NCBI RefSeq assembly: GCF_023101145.1 | Contig: NZ_CP073714.1 | Coordinates: forward strand, 4,960,001 to 5,024,000 | Direction: 5' to 3' | Length of the DNA stretch: 64,000 nt | Source of the DNA: Paenibacillus pabuli | GTDB lineage: Bacteria; Bacillota; Bacilli; Paenibacillales; Paenibacillaceae | In this document: in pieces, positions 1-8,848 of the stretch | Layout of the letters: each line of letters opens with the position of its first letter | How positions within the stretch are numbered: the first letter of the stretch is position 1 | Program-made: the position numbers and the translations under genes | The notes under the pieces: generated by a model | What the model saw: only the letters and a program-made list of their open reading frames with translations | Database searches by the model: none | What the model was told of the DNA's origin: nothing

Positions 1-299
1 GCGTAGACTACAATAAAAGCGACCATAATCATCATCGATAGAAAACTCATAAACTCATACATATTACTTACTGGAATATGGCCTGCTCCAGCCCAGCGTG
101 TGCCAAAAAAGATAAGATGTGCAGCCAGAGCAACCGTTGAAGCGATAAAAGCCCGCTTTCCCCAACGTTCTACATGAGCCTGTGAATCACGATTACTCCA
201 TTTTTTGCCCATAACGGCAACGCCATATAATATAAATGCAGCACAATATAGAAAAAAAGATACGATAAATGTGTCGCTGCTGAAATCCAATAAACTCAT
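1..299 (-). CDS. resC: ResC/CcsA-like cytochrome c synthesis protein, N-terminal part (cut by window edge)
   Basis: The reading frame opens with ATG at 299 and stays open to base 1, giving about 99 residues. It shows a hydrophobic first segment, a second membrane segment after the basic stretch KKWSNRDSQ, and the motif PVSNMYEF, which is typical of the CcsA/ResC family near the second or third helix. ResC with ResB forms the system II haem transport and cytochrome c ligation complex in the membrane. Its start overlaps the resB stop codon by a few bases (ATGA arrangement), so translation is probably coupled. The C-terminal part with the haem-binding WWD motif lies outside the window. Confidence 0.85.
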   Translation of the reverse strand, partial: MSLLDFSSDTFIVSFFLYCAAFILYGVAVMGKKWSNRDSQAHVERWGKRAFIASTVALAAHLIFFGTRWAGAGHIPVSNMYEFMSFLSMMIMVAFIVVY

Positions 300-1969
300 G
301 TTTGGTTCCCCCCGTTATCCAACGACTTCTCATCCACTTCCACATTCATATGTTTTAACACGGCTGCAACCTCACGCCTGAAGCCAAACCAGTTTTTGTT
401 CGTATGGCCGCCTAGGGTGAGCTGTCTATCATCAATCCGAATCCAAATACGTCGATGGTGCCAGTAAAAGCCCATAACCAGACCCAACATGACAATTCCT
501 GCTCCGACCCACACAAAAGGCATGGCCTTATCAATACGAATATTGAGGTAACTCACGGATTGAATGATGTCAACTTTATCCATGCTGTCAACCTCTAGCT
601 GCAACGGTATTTCTCCTCCATTCAACTGTTTGTTAATTGCGTCCTGCTGAAAACGCTGTTTATCTATCTGCTTTGCAAAATACAAGTACTGCATTCCCTC
701 TTCGGGCAAATCGGGCCCCTTGATGTTAAATAGAAAGGCAGGTGCATTAGGTGAAGGGGATTTTGATTTGGGCTCTCCATTTTCATCCAGCCCAAAATCC
801 ATGTATTTTTCTTTTACAGTCAGATTATAGGGTCCAGCTTCAAACGTTCGCTGCGTATCCACCATAGCAATTTGAATTGCTCCGTACTTCTCACCTGTCT
901 GGGCATTAACCAAATCAGGCGTTACCGAACGAATCGTCGGCGTCAGATCATAATCAAACTGATATGCTTTTAATCCCTTGTAATTCAGTGGATGGTTCAC
1001 TCGAACATCATGCCGATCCACCTCTGTCAATTGAGGCTTTTTCGAAGGATCCGAGCAATCTGCCGTACATTCGTACAACACCACTTTGGTTTCAAACAGT
1101 TTTGGAACGGTTTTGTTCAAATTACGGAATTGCTCCGGAACCTCATCTTCACTGTAGAATTCAACATTAAACTGTTCATTCTTCAAATACATGGAGGTAT
1201 TCGGTATTTTCTTGATTTCCCCTTCGGGAAAAGCAACATGCTCATCCAGATTCAGCCCGGGAAGTCCTCGGGCAAGTACTGCCAGCAGAAAGATAATCAA
1301 ACCGATATGAATGACATAAGGTCCCCAGCGACTGAATCTCTGTTTCTCAGCCAGCAATGCACTACCCTCGGTATGCACACGATAACCTTTCTTTTTAAGC
1401 GGCGTAACCGCTTTCTTAATCCAGTCTTCTGATGCCTCATCTATGGAGCCTTGGTACACCAGTCGCTGGCGTGTAAGAAACTGCATGTGTTTGCGTATTT
1501 TCTGTTTATTCAGCGCTTTGTACAGTGGAAGTACCCGGTCAAGGCTGCATATGACCAAGGAAGCACCAATTAGCACTAACAGCAAAATAAACCACCAGGA
1601 TTCGTATGTATGTGACAGACCCAGCAGATAATAGATATGACCCAACTGACCGTATGTGTCCTTGTAATATACGGATGGATCAATATTCAGAAATGTACTT
1701 TCTTGTGGATAGATCGTTCCCAGCATGGAACCTACAAGCGTAAACACAATCATATAAACAGCAATTTTGACCGATGAGAAAAAATTCCAGATACGATCAA
1801 TTATTTTGGGATTTGTACGTTGCGAACGACGAGCCATGCCATCATAACGCATTTCCAATACTTCACCCGATTTGACCTCAGCCTCCTGCAGCGGCTTGCC
1901 GCATGCTTCACACAGCACAGTGCCCACCGGATTTTGGTGTCCACACTCACACTTCGTATTTTGGAACAC
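296..1969 (-). CDS. resB: Cytochrome c biogenesis protein ResB
   Basis: This 557-residue protein belongs to the ResB family (system II cytochrome c maturation), which with ResC delivers and attaches haem to apocytochrome c outside the membrane. After residue 60 there are membrane segments around 70-90, 125-145, 215-235 and 490-510, with a large extracytoplasmic domain between the last two. The first 30 residues carry two cysteine pairs (CECG and CEAC), a small zinc-ribbon-like extension in front of the ResB core. The start is a GTG seven bases after an AGGAGG ribosome site. It lies between resA (14 bp upstream) and resC (overlapping), as in Bacillus. Confidence 0.93.
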   Translation of the reverse strand: MFQNTKCECGHQNPVGTVLCEACGKPLQEAEVKSGEVLEMRYDGMARRSQRTNPKIIDRIWNFFSSVKIAVYMIVFTLVGSMLGTIYPQESTFLNIDPSVYYKDTYGQLGHIYYLLGLSHTYESWWFILLLVLIGASLVICSLDRVLPLYKALNKQKIRKHMQFLTRQRLVYQGSIDEASEDWIKKAVTPLKKKGYRVHTEGSALLAEKQRFSRWGPYVIHIGLIIFLLAVLARGLPGLNLDEHVAFPEGEIKKIPNTSMYLKNEQFNVEFYSEDEVPEQFRNLNKTVPKLFETKVVLYECTADCSDPSKKPQLTEVDRHDVRVNHPLNYKGLKAYQFDYDLTPTIRSVTPDLVNAQTGEKYGAIQIAMVDTQRTFEAGPYNLTVKEKYMDFGLDENGEPKSKSPSPNAPAFLFNIKGPDLPEEGMQYLYFAKQIDKQRFQQDAINKQLNGGEIPLQLEVDSMDKVDIIQSVSYLNIRIDKAMPFVWVGAGIVMLGLVMGFYWHHRRIWIRIDDRQLTLGGHTNKNWFGFRREVAAVLKHMNVEVDEKSLDNGGNQT

Positions 1970-1983
1970 GACTAGACCTCCTG

Positions 1984-2511
1984 TCAGGGCTGCTTCGCCA
2001 GTTGTGAAATTTGAGCGTCAAGTGTGTCCAAATCAAGTTGACCGATATGAATGGTGGATATTTTACCCGTGTTCGAGACAAAAAATGTCGTTGGCATAGG
2101 AGATATGCCATAATCCCGGATCGAGTTTTTGTCACGGTCGAGCATAATCGGAAACGTAACGCCCACCTGTCGAACAAAATTTTCTACAGTCATCTGGTCT
2201 TCCCCAACATTGATTCCAACGAATTGAACACCCTGGTCCTTCCATTTGTCCGCTTGTGCTTGTAGCGCAGGCATCTCTTTGACACAAGGCTCGCACCATG
2301 TTCCCCAGAAGTTGATCACCATGGATTTGCCTTTGTATTCCTCAGACGTATGAACTTCTCCATCCAGGCCCAGCAGTTCAAAAGAAGGAGCCTTATCTCC
2401 TTCTTTTGGCTTGCCGTTCGAGCCGGATACCGATGTAGTAATCGCATATCCGCCCAACACCAGGATCAATAACAAAATGACGATTTGCACCGCTCTTCTT
2501 GATTTCCCCAT
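1984..2511 (-). CDS. resA: Membrane-anchored thiol-disulfide oxidoreductase ResA
   Basis: A 175-residue thioredoxin-fold protein with an N-terminal membrane anchor (residues about 8-27) and the active-site motif WCEPC near residue 73. The cis-proline region PMPTTFF lies near residue 139. In the ResA family this extracytoplasmic protein reduces the cysteines of apocytochrome c so that haem can be attached by ResBC. It heads the resABC cluster. The ATG follows a GGGGAG ribosome site. Length and domain layout are normal for the family. Confidence 0.95.
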   Translation of the reverse strand: MGKSRRAVQIVILLLILVLGGYAITTSVSGSNGKPKEGDKAPSFELLGLDGEVHTSEEYKGKSMVINFWGTWCEPCVKEMPALQAQADKWKDQGVQFVGINVGEDQMTVENFVRQVGVTFPIMLDRDKNSIRDYGISPMPTTFFVSNTGKISTIHIGQLDLDTLDAQISQLAKQP

Positions 2512-2642
2512 GTGCTGCTCCCCTTTTAAGTGACTAGCATTCGCTTATAACGGTTTCGGACAACTGTGAACATCCTATGAACAATTATAGCGAATTTCGT
2601 CACAAAACTGCGGCGCTTTTATGAAAATTATGTGTCCTCACA

Positions 2643-3401
2643 TTACCTTTTTTTCATTTTTTTGGCGGGTTCTGATTTTGCGAGCGTAATCAGGTTGTTG
2701 ACTTCTTCTTTGGTTAGATTACGTGTGAGTCCGCGTTTCAGGTTTTGAAGCAAAATACCACCAAACGAAATCCGTTTCAGACGTGTTACCGGATGGTTAA
2801 TCGCTTCGAACATACGTCGAACCTGACGGTTACGACCTTCGTAAATCGTGATGGAGATTACAGCTTCATTTCCAGCAGTGTCTACATCCTTGTACTCAAC
2901 CTCAGCAGGAGCGGTCATACCATCATCCAGCATAATGCCTGTCTTTAATTTCTCCAAGGCAGTACCATGTGGAACCCCTTTAACGGTTGCCAGGTACGTC
3001 TTCGGCACGTGATGCTTCGGATGTGTAAGCAAATGAGCAAATTCCCCATCATTTGTCAGAATGAGCAAACCTTCTGTGTCATAATCCAGACGACCCACGG
3101 GATACACACGTTCTTTGACACCTTTAAGATAGTCGGATACAATTTTCCGACCTTCCGGGTCTGAAGCACTTGTAATAACACCCTTCGGTTTGTTCAGCAT
3201 CATGTACACTTTCTTTTCACTGCGGATCGGTTTACCATTTACCGTAATCATATCCTCTTCGGGGTTCGCTTTCGTACCCAGTTCGGTTACGACCTCCCCG
3301 TTAACTTCTACTTTGCCGGACAGGATCAATTCCTCGCTCTTGCGGCGGGATGCAATGCCTGCCTGTGCAATAATTTTTTGTAATCTTTCCATGTTTGTCA
3401 T
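2643..3401 (-). CDS. rluB: 23S rRNA pseudouridine synthase, RluB type
   Basis: The protein has 252 residues. An N-terminal S4 RNA-binding domain (residues 4-60) is followed by an RsuA/RluB/E/F-type catalytic domain. The catalytic aspartate lies in GRLDYDTEGLL near residue 105, and the RNRQVRRMF motif typical of this subfamily lies near residue 190. It converts a uridine of 23S rRNA (position 2605 in E. coli RluB) to pseudouridine. Its place between spmB and resA matches B. subtilis rluB (ypuL). Two in-frame ATGs (3401 and 3392) both have usable ribosome sites, so the start is uncertain by three codons. Confidence 0.92.
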   Translation of the reverse strand: MTNMERLQKIIAQAGIASRRKSEELILSGKVEVNGEVVTELGTKANPEEDMITVNGKPIRSEKKVYMMLNKPKGVITSASDPEGRKIVSDYLKGVKERVYPVGRLDYDTEGLLILTNDGEFAHLLTHPKHHVPKTYLATVKGVPHGTALEKLKTGIMLDDGMTAPAEVEYKDVDTAGNEAVISITIYEGRNRQVRRMFEAINHPVTRLKRISFGGILLQNLKRGLTRNLTKEEVNNLITLAKSEPAKKMKKR

Positions 3402-3519
3402 GTCACCTCACACTAATGATACCCATCAAGGCCGGAAATCACAAGGATAATCCATCGATTTTGTTAACACAAGGGCTTTATACTCCTTTTGAGCTGCATT
3501 ATAGCTATGAATTCAGGCC

Positions 3520-3572
3520 AAAAAAAGCTCACCCTCCCACTGCCTGTGTGCAACAGGAGCGTTAAGGTGAGC
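3520..3572 (-). terminator. Rho-independent terminator after the serine protease gene
   Basis: On the minus strand GCTCACC and GGTGAGC arms, enclosing an inner CCTGT/ACAGG stem, are followed by a run of seven T. It lies 45 bp after the protease stop codon and separates that gene from rluB. Confidence 0.8.
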
Positions 3573-3617
3573 CAAGGTTCAAACTTCAATTGTATGTAAC
3601 CACGCAATATACTACGG

Positions 3618-4436
3618 TTAATTGGCTACTTTTCCAGCAACAACAACCTGTTTCTTGGCAGGTGCTCCGCTGTCTTTAATGAAGGCTTGCAGCATTTTGG
3701 AAGTAATAAAATAAGTACGTCCTCCGTATACAAAGGTCATCATGCCAATAACCCGATTGTTCTGGTCCAGAACAGGGCCACCTGAATTGCCTTGTGCCAC
3801 TGATTTTACGATACTGCCAATACCCTTCTTGCCTGGGACGTCCGAATCTTGTGAATTAAATACTCGACTCTTCGCGATTGTATTATAGGTTGATGGGAAT
3901 TCTTCGTCCAGCAGAACAAGTTCCCCGGAGGAATTTTTGGGAAATCCAATCGTAAAGACAATTTGATTATCTTTTGCATTAGCAAACGTCACTGGTTGTG
4001 CATCAATTTCTTTGTCCAGCTTTAGCAACGCCATATCTGTCACCGGATCGGTTTTAATGATTTTGGCTTTAACCGGCTTGTCCAGATGACCTGGGCTTGC
4101 TACAGTCAGTGTGCCTTCATCCCCATCAGACAGTTCAGCATAATCCTGAACGACATGATAGTTGGTTAGCACCTCATCCTTGGAAATCAGTATTGATGTA
4201 CCCACATCATAATATACTGAATCGGGTTCATCCTGTTTGACCAGACGTACGTTCACAACTGGAAAAGAATCCGCTGTAACGGCCAACTGAGCACGTAGTT
4301 GTTGATTGAAGTAACCGGTAAATTGAATCGTATTGACGGCTTGAGCCGTAGCCAGCTCCGTTTGTCCTGCAAGCAAAGCAATGGCAAGCATACCTGACAT
4401 TCCAAAGCAGAGCATTTGTTTCCAACTATTTTGCAT
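3618..4436 (-). CDS. Secreted trypsin-like (HtrA-type, PDZ-less) serine protease
   Basis: About 272 residues, with a signal peptide (residues 1-32, ending around ATAQA) and a chymotrypsin-fold protease domain. The triad is visible: His in TNYHVV, Asp in DPVTDMALLKL and Ser in GNSGGPV. It stops soon after the protease domain, so the C-terminal PDZ domain of classic HtrA/DegP is missing. It is probably secreted and acts outside the cell; the substrate is unknown. An upstream GTG at 4445 is possible, but the ATG at 4436 has better spacing from the GGAGGA site. It is a monocistronic gene between spmB and rluB, a place not occupied by a protease in B. subtilis. Confidence 0.85.
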   Translation of the reverse strand: MQNSWKQMLCFGMSGMLAIALLAGQTELATAQAVNTIQFTGYFNQQLRAQLAVTADSFPVVNVRLVKQDEPDSVYYDVGTSILISKDEVLTNYHVVQDYAELSDGDEGTLTVASPGHLDKPVKAKIIKTDPVTDMALLKLDKEIDAQPVTFANAKDNQIVFTIGFPKNSSGELVLLDEEFPSTYNTIAKSRVFNSQDSDVPGKKGIGSIVKSVAQGNSGGPVLDQNNRVIGMMTFVYGGRTYFITSKMLQAFIKDSGAPAKKQVVVAGKVAN

Positions 4437-4500
4437 GGTCCTCACTCTCCTCCGCTATCATTCTAGCATAATTCGTATATCGGAAGGAGAGGACATATTT

Positions 4501-5034
4501 TTAACCAAATACAATCAAACAAATGACCAAGGCTGCAATGAAACCAACCACATCGGAGAACAACCCGACTTTGAGGGCATAGCGGCCGTTACGTATACCT
4601 ACAGCTCCAAAATAAACAGTTAATACGTATAGTGTTGTATCCGTACTGCCTTGAATCGTGGAAGCCATGCGGCCAATCATCGAGTCGGGGCCATAGGTTT
4701 TGATCAGGTCAGTCGTAAAGGCAAGCGAACCGGTCCCGGTCAAAGGGCGCAAAATACCGAGTGGCAATACTTCTCCCGGAACCCCCATCCAGGATACGAG
4801 TGGTGTAAAGAGGCTAATTACATAATCCAATGCACCGGAAGCACGGAATACACTGATCGCTACCATCATACCTACCAGATGGGGAATAATGCTGATTGCC
4901 GTAGAGAAGCCATCTTTGGCCCCATCAACAAAAGATTCGTAGACCGGGACCTTTTTGGTAAACGCATATAATGGAACAAACGCGATGATAACCGGAATGG
5001 CCCAGACGGAAATCCAGTTGATGAAGGTTAACAA
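4501..5034 (-). CDS. spmB: Spore maturation protein B
   Basis: A 177-residue integral membrane protein with a nucleoside-recognition (Gate) type fold and about four or five hydrophobic segments. SpmA and SpmB are needed for full dehydration of the spore core in Bacillus. It starts with TTG, nine bases after an AAAGGA site that overlaps the spmA stop codon, which implies coupled translation. It is the last gene of the dacB-spmA-spmB operon. Confidence 0.93.
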   Translation of the reverse strand: MLTFINWISVWAIPVIIAFVPLYAFTKKVPVYESFVDGAKDGFSTAISIIPHLVGMMVAISVFRASGALDYVISLFTPLVSWMGVPGEVLPLGILRPLTGTGSLAFTTDLIKTYGPDSMIGRMASTIQGSTDTTLYVLTVYFGAVGIRNGRYALKVGLFSDVVGFIAALVICLIVFG

Positions 5035-5040
5035 TGTTGC

Positions 5041-5667
5041 TCATCCTTTCATACCGGGATTGTCACTTTTATGTACACGCGGCGGCCTGTGAAGTGCCCT
5101 GTTTCGATACCAGCGATCGGCCGCGATGGCTGCAAATGTCGCAATAATGGTTGCCATTAGTGTTGTGCCTACAATTTCCGTAGCATTCGCGGAATGATAA
5201 TTAAGACGAATGGCTATCAATGTTGTAGGAATGATGGTGATACTCGCTGTATTCAGAGCCAGCAGAGTACACATGGCCGGGGAAGCCGTTTGTTTATCCG
5301 GATTCAGCTCTTGCAGTTGCTGCATGGCTTTGATCCCCATTGGGGTAGCTGCATTGCCGAGGCCAAGCAGATTAGCACTCATGTTGGATAAAATGTAGCC
5401 CATGGCTGGATGATTCCGTGGAACATCCGGGAACAAAAAGCTAACAACCGGACCCAGGAGTTTTGCGATCCGGCCCAGCAGCCCGGCATCCTCAGCCATT
5501 TTCATCATGCCCATCCAGAACACAAGCACACTGATTAGCCCAAAACAGACCGTTACTCCGGTTGCTGCTCCATCAAAAGCTGCCTGGGTAACCACTTCAA
5601 TTTTGCCCTGTGCTGCTGCAAAAGCAAAGCCGATGACTATCATGAGAAGCCAGATTAGATTGATCAA
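5041..5667 (-). CDS. spmA: Spore maturation protein A
   Basis: This 208-residue membrane protein of the SpmA/Gate family acts with SpmB in spore core dehydration. Motifs such as NAATPMGIKAM and the NTASITIIPTT segment are typical. The TTG start lies seven bases after GGGGAGGG. It lies 18 bp after dacB and 6 bp before spmB in one operon. Confidence 0.94.
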   Translation of the reverse strand: MINLIWLLMIVIGFAFAAAQGKIEVVTQAAFDGAATGVTVCFGLISVLVFWMGMMKMAEDAGLLGRIAKLLGPVVSFLFPDVPRNHPAMGYILSNMSANLLGLGNAATPMGIKAMQQLQELNPDKQTASPAMCTLLALNTASITIIPTTLIAIRLNYHSANATEIVGTTLMATIIATFAAIAADRWYRNRALHRPPRVHKSDNPGMKG

Positions 5668-5685
5668 AGGATAACCCTCCCCTCA

Positions 5686-6873
5686 TTATGGAGATAACAG
5701 ATGACTTAATACGGCACGCCATGCGGAAGCCCAGGAAGAAATTTCACCGATACCTCCAAAAGTTGAATCTTCACTCTTAGGCTCTGGCGGAATATAACTA
5801 CCTTTGCGATACACAGGAATAGAACCCACCAGTTTCCCCTCAAGCTGCATATCAATTCGGCCTGCCAAGCCAAAAGAAGGATCTGTCAATTTTTCATCCC
5901 CCTCTGTACTCTCATGGACACGGTTTTCGAGTAAAATCAGCTTTTTTGTCAATGAGGCTGTCTCACTCTTCGCTAGAGGATAGGTGAACCCGCGGCCAGT
6001 GACCACATTCGTGTTCTGTACTGGCTGTTCCTTTTTTGCAATTTCCACCAACGGGAAGTTTTCAAAACCGAAATCCAGCATACGCGCATGGTCATTCCAG
6101 TCATCGCCGTCATTCAGGGTTACCGCAGCAAGCTGTTGTCCATTGCGAGTAGCAGAGCTGACCAGACAGCGGAACGCTTTTTTGGTATATCCGGTCTTTA
6201 CACCATCGGCTCCCTCATACAGCCGCAGCATTTTATTTTTGTTTTGCCAGGAGTAGTCCCAGCTCTCATTCGGATTAGGAGCCGACTTATTCTCCGTGGC
6301 TACAATACGTTTGAAAACCGGATTCTTGAGCGCATAAGCAGTTAAGCGTGCAAGATCATTAGCGGTGGAGTAATGACCGTCTGTGTCAAGTCCATGGGGA
6401 TTCATAAAATGAGAATGGGTCAGACCAATTTGCTCTGCTTTTTTGTTCATTAACAGCACGAAGCCTTCTTCAGATCCACCGACATGTTCAGCAATCGCTG
6501 AGGCCGCATCGTTGCCTGATCGCAGCATCAGCCCATACAGCATGTTTTCCAGCGTCATTTCTTCACCCAGCTTGAGATAGATGGACGAGCCTTCTTTGGC
6601 AAAAGCCGAGGAAGTTACCTTTACTTTGTCATCCAGTTTTCCATGTTCAATCGCGACAATTGCTGTCATGATTTTGGTCAGGCTGGCAATTCTGAGTTTC
6701 TTATCTCCATCTTTGCTGTACAAAATTCGGCCCGACGTCACATCAATGAGAGCAGCGCTTTGCGCATGATTTGAGGGACCAGGTATGGTTCCCTGGGCTT
6801 CAGCAAGCCCAAATGAGGGAAACAGAAACAAGGGTACAAGCATGCAAGCCATAAATTTCATTAATTTTCGCAT
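5686..6873 (-). CDS. dacB: Sporulation D-alanyl-D-alanine carboxypeptidase (PBP5*-like, DacB)
   Basis: About 395 residues with a signal peptide (residues 1-28). The peptidase S11 domain shows the three active-site motifs: SLTK near residue 60, SGN near residue 120 and KTG near residue 225. A PBP5 C-terminal domain and a hydrophobic C-terminal tail follow. It trims the stem pentapeptide of peptidoglycan and in sporulation sets cortex cross-linking. Operon position upstream of spmA-spmB identifies it as dacB rather than dacF. The ATG at 6873 follows GGAGG with nine-base spacing; a longer GTG start at 6894 would include the ribosome site itself. Confidence 0.92.
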   Translation of the reverse strand: MRKLMKFMACMLVPLFLFPSFGLAEAQGTIPGPSNHAQSAALIDVTSGRILYSKDGDKKLRIASLTKIMTAIVAIEHGKLDDKVKVTSSAFAKEGSSIYLKLGEEMTLENMLYGLMLRSGNDAASAIAEHVGGSEEGFVLLMNKKAEQIGLTHSHFMNPHGLDTDGHYSTANDLARLTAYALKNPVFKRIVATENKSAPNPNESWDYSWQNKNKMLRLYEGADGVKTGYTKKAFRCLVSSATRNGQQLAAVTLNDGDDWNDHARMLDFGFENFPLVEIAKKEQPVQNTNVVTGRGFTYPLAKSETASLTKKLILLENRVHESTEGDEKLTDPSFGLAGRIDMQLEGKLVGSIPVYRKGSYIPPEPKSEDSTFGGIGEISSWASAWRAVLSHLLSP

Positions 6874-6909
6874 CGATTCATTCCTCCGGGTCACTTGGAA
6901 TCTTGTACT

Positions 6910-6938
6910 AGCTTATGTCTGGACAACCCGAAGTATGT
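6910..6938 (-). promoter_or_regulatory. Candidate SigE-type promoter for dacB-spmA-spmB
   Basis: On the minus strand ACATACT is followed after 14 bases by CATAAGCT. This resembles the mother-cell SigE consensus (KMATATT-N14-CATACAMT) and lies about 37 bp upstream of the dacB start. B. subtilis dacB is SigE-controlled. The match is imperfect. Confidence 0.4.
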
Positions 6939-6955
6939 CCCAGTGTTAGCAAACA

Positions 6956-6992
6956 GCAAAAATCCCTCTCGCAAATGCGCTGCGGAAGGGAT
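6956..6992 (-). repeat. Left 37-bp direct repeat (attachment-site-like), also a hairpin terminator
   Basis: Identical to 52259-52295 except for one base. Read on the minus strand it forms a stem with ATCCCT/AGGGAT outer arms and CGCA/TGCG inner arms followed by TTTTTG, a rho-independent terminator. It serves the element's sigma-factor gene (7033-7827) and marks the left edge of the element. The dacB promoter region begins directly beyond it. Confidence 0.85.
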
Positions 6993-7032
6993 GTTTTAGT
7001 TTTTATATTTCATTTCCCAGGAATGACTAAAT

Positions 7033-7827
7033 TTAGTTTTTCTCCAGCATCTTGGCCACTTTTCGCATAATTCTGGAGACTCTCATCTGGCTAATGTCCT
7101 CCATCTCTGCTGTCTGTGTTTGATTAAAGCCCTCTACTCGATGCTTCAGGACAGTAACTTCCTTCTCGCTTAACTTTCGTTTAACTGATTCAATAACAGC
7201 ATCAACATAAATTCTGTCCACCACTCCATCTTCAATATTTTCTCCACTATAAATGGTATCCAGTAATGTAACCGCTTGTGCTTGCTGATCATCTGCTCCA
7301 ACAGGTTCATCCAGATATTTGACTCCCTTGCCCACTTGGAGCGCCTTGTTGATTTTCTCCTCTTCCTCGTCAAGCAACAAGGCGATTTCATGAGCTGTCG
7401 GAAGATACCCCATATCGTGCTCCAGCCGATTGATTCGGTTAATTAATTCTGTAGCCGTGCGAGTGGGGCGAATAATACTTGCGCTGTCTCTAAGAAAACA
7501 TCGGATTTCCCTTACAATCGCAGTAACAGCAAACGAACTGAATTTCACGCCACGCCCTGTATCAAATGCTTTGACCGCTTTAATGAATCCAAGTCGACCC
7601 AATTGAAGAATATCGTCTTTTTCTACACAATGATTTTTGATAAGGAATTCCGGTTTTCCAACATATTTATGTACTGAATGCCAAATCAAGTTTTCATTAA
7701 CCAAAATACTATCTCCCAGAAAATGTTCATCGACTTTACATCGTTCAATATTTTCTACAAGGTCCATTGAGTAAAATTTCTTGTCTAACTTTAAATTCAT
7801 GCTGATATGTTCTGAAAATTTATCCAT
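7033..7827 (-). CDS. Sigma-70 family sigma factor, group 3 (SigB/F/G-like), element-encoded
   Basis: The protein has 264 residues with the full region 2-3-4 layout. Region 2 (about 40-115) contains DILQLGRLGFIKAVKAFD and a core-binding and -10 recognition helix. Region 3 (about 125-185) has the LPTAHEIALLL helix-turn-helix-like segment. Region 4 (about 205-262) ends with ISQMRVSRIMRKVAKM, a -35 recognition helix of the SigF/SigG/SigB type. It is not one of the standard host sporulation sigma genes by context: it lies inside the repeats, 42 bp after the lytic transglycosylase gene. It probably directs an element promoter class, which I could not identify with confidence. The start has a clear AGGGAG site. 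Confidence 0.85.
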   Translation of the reverse strand: MDKFSEHISMNLKLDKKFYSMDLVENIERCKVDEHFLGDSILVNENLIWHSVHKYVGKPEFLIKNHCVEKDDILQLGRLGFIKAVKAFDTGRGVKFSSFAVTAIVREIRCFLRDSASIIRPTRTATELINRINRLEHDMGYLPTAHEIALLLDEEEEKINKALQVGKGVKYLDEPVGADDQQAQAVTLLDTIYSGENIEDGVVDRIYVDAVIESVKRKLSEKEVTVLKHRVEGFNQTQTAEMEDISQMRVSRIMRKVAKMLEKN

Positions 7828-7869
7828 CTAAATCTCCCTATGTAAATGTTGTGGAAGTTCACCGACAAC

Positions 7870-8502
7870 CTAACGTTCTTTATTGATTTTCTTTAATATC
7901 TGAAGCATATTGTTATGGTGTTTCTTCACTTGGTTGTAATACCAGGGGCGAGCCTTGCCTTTGTCTACATTGCCTTCCCCTTGATTGTACGCAATAGTTG
8001 CTATACGGAGGTCTCCGTCATACTTTTCCAACAGATATTTCATATATTCAATGCTGGTTTTGATGTTGACTTCCGGCTTGTATAAGTCACTGCCGCTAAC
8101 ACCAAACGACTTGGCTGTACTTGGAAGTATTTGAAGGAGTCCAATGGCTCCATGAGATGATGTGCTATCCTCTATTAAGCGGCTTTCTTGCCACATCATG
8201 GCCATTATCCACACGGAATCCATATTGGAGCCTTCATTATATTGATCCACCCACTTCACATACTTCAACAGCTTGGTCCGGCTTACCGTCTTCTCTTGAT
8301 AAGATTTGATATAATGCTCCAGCATATCTACCATTTCTTTACGGGACGTAGAGTCCGGAACTGACTTCACTTTCGTTAGGGTTTGTTTTGTATTTTGTTC
8401 TCCGATCGGATTAGAAGCAGCTGGTACAACAAGTCCTCCATATACAGTTATCGATGCCAGTACCGCCGTAATGATCATCCCGATTTTTTCAAATGTGACC
8501 AA
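7870..8502 (-). CDS. Secreted lytic transglycosylase (SLT family)
   Basis: A 210-residue protein with an N-terminal membrane anchor or signal (residues 8-28) and a C-terminal SLT domain (about 75-205). The catalytic Glu is in MMWQESRLIED, followed by the family motifs GAIGLLQILPSTA and IATIAYNQG. These enzymes cleave the MurNAc-GlcNAc bond of peptidoglycan. Here it may help the particle cross or leave the wall. It starts with TTG, about 12 bases after AAGGAGG, and is followed by the group 3 sigma gene, so the two are probably co-transcribed. Confidence 0.88.
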   Translation of the reverse strand: MVTFEKIGMIITAVLASITVYGGLVVPAASNPIGEQNTKQTLTKVKSVPDSTSRKEMVDMLEHYIKSYQEKTVSRTKLLKYVKWVDQYNEGSNMDSVWIMAMMWQESRLIEDSTSSHGAIGLLQILPSTAKSFGVSGSDLYKPEVNIKTSIEYMKYLLEKYDGDLRIATIAYNQGEGNVDKGKARPWYYNQVKKHHNNMLQILKKINKER

Positions 8503-8632
8503 CGGGATTGCTCACCTCCTTAGGTTAAGCCTTATATAATAGAAGGAAACCGCAATTTTTCACTGCTTTTACAATCTTGTGTCCCAATGTATTAGAGGGT
8601 CTGTGTTGAAATTTAAAGGCTTTTCTTTCCTA

Positions 8633-8848
8633 TTAAGACTCATCTCTTTCGCTGGTCTGATATGCCAAGATTACTGTGTACTCTATCCTGCTGTTTGCTG
8701 AATCGTAAGAGGAAGTAACATCCAGTCCAATGACCAACACATTGGGTTTGTCATTCATCCAGGTATTAACCTGTGCTTCTAGGTCCATTGGAGATGGTGA
8801 TGTAAACATCTTTACAGCGATATCTGAGGCATAATTTTTCATGTCCAT
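8633..8848 (-). CDS. Small protein, weakly Cse60-like, unknown function
   Basis: This 71-residue protein reads like the small sporulation protein Cse60 family: an N-terminal VKMF strand, a helix with DLEAQVNTWM, then strands ending in YTVILAYQT. The similarity is from pattern only. It is separated by one base from the stop of the 8849-9235 gene and shares its CGTATAGA-type promoter at 9295-9324, so it belongs to the element's sigma regulon. Confidence 0.6.
   Translation of the reverse strand: MDMKNYASDIAVKMFTSPSPMDLEAQVNTWMNDKPNVLVIGLDVTSSYDSANSRIEYTVILAYQTSERDES

Noticed and set aside
992..1432. Plus-strand open frames across resB and other host genes
   Set aside because: They lie antisense to clearly conserved genes and have no ribosome sites; shadow frames.
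4623..4640. CGTATAGT inside spmB
   Set aside because: On the plus strand inside a minus-strand host gene and without downstream gene; chance match to the element -10 box. TTAAT lies directly before it instead of 16 bases away.
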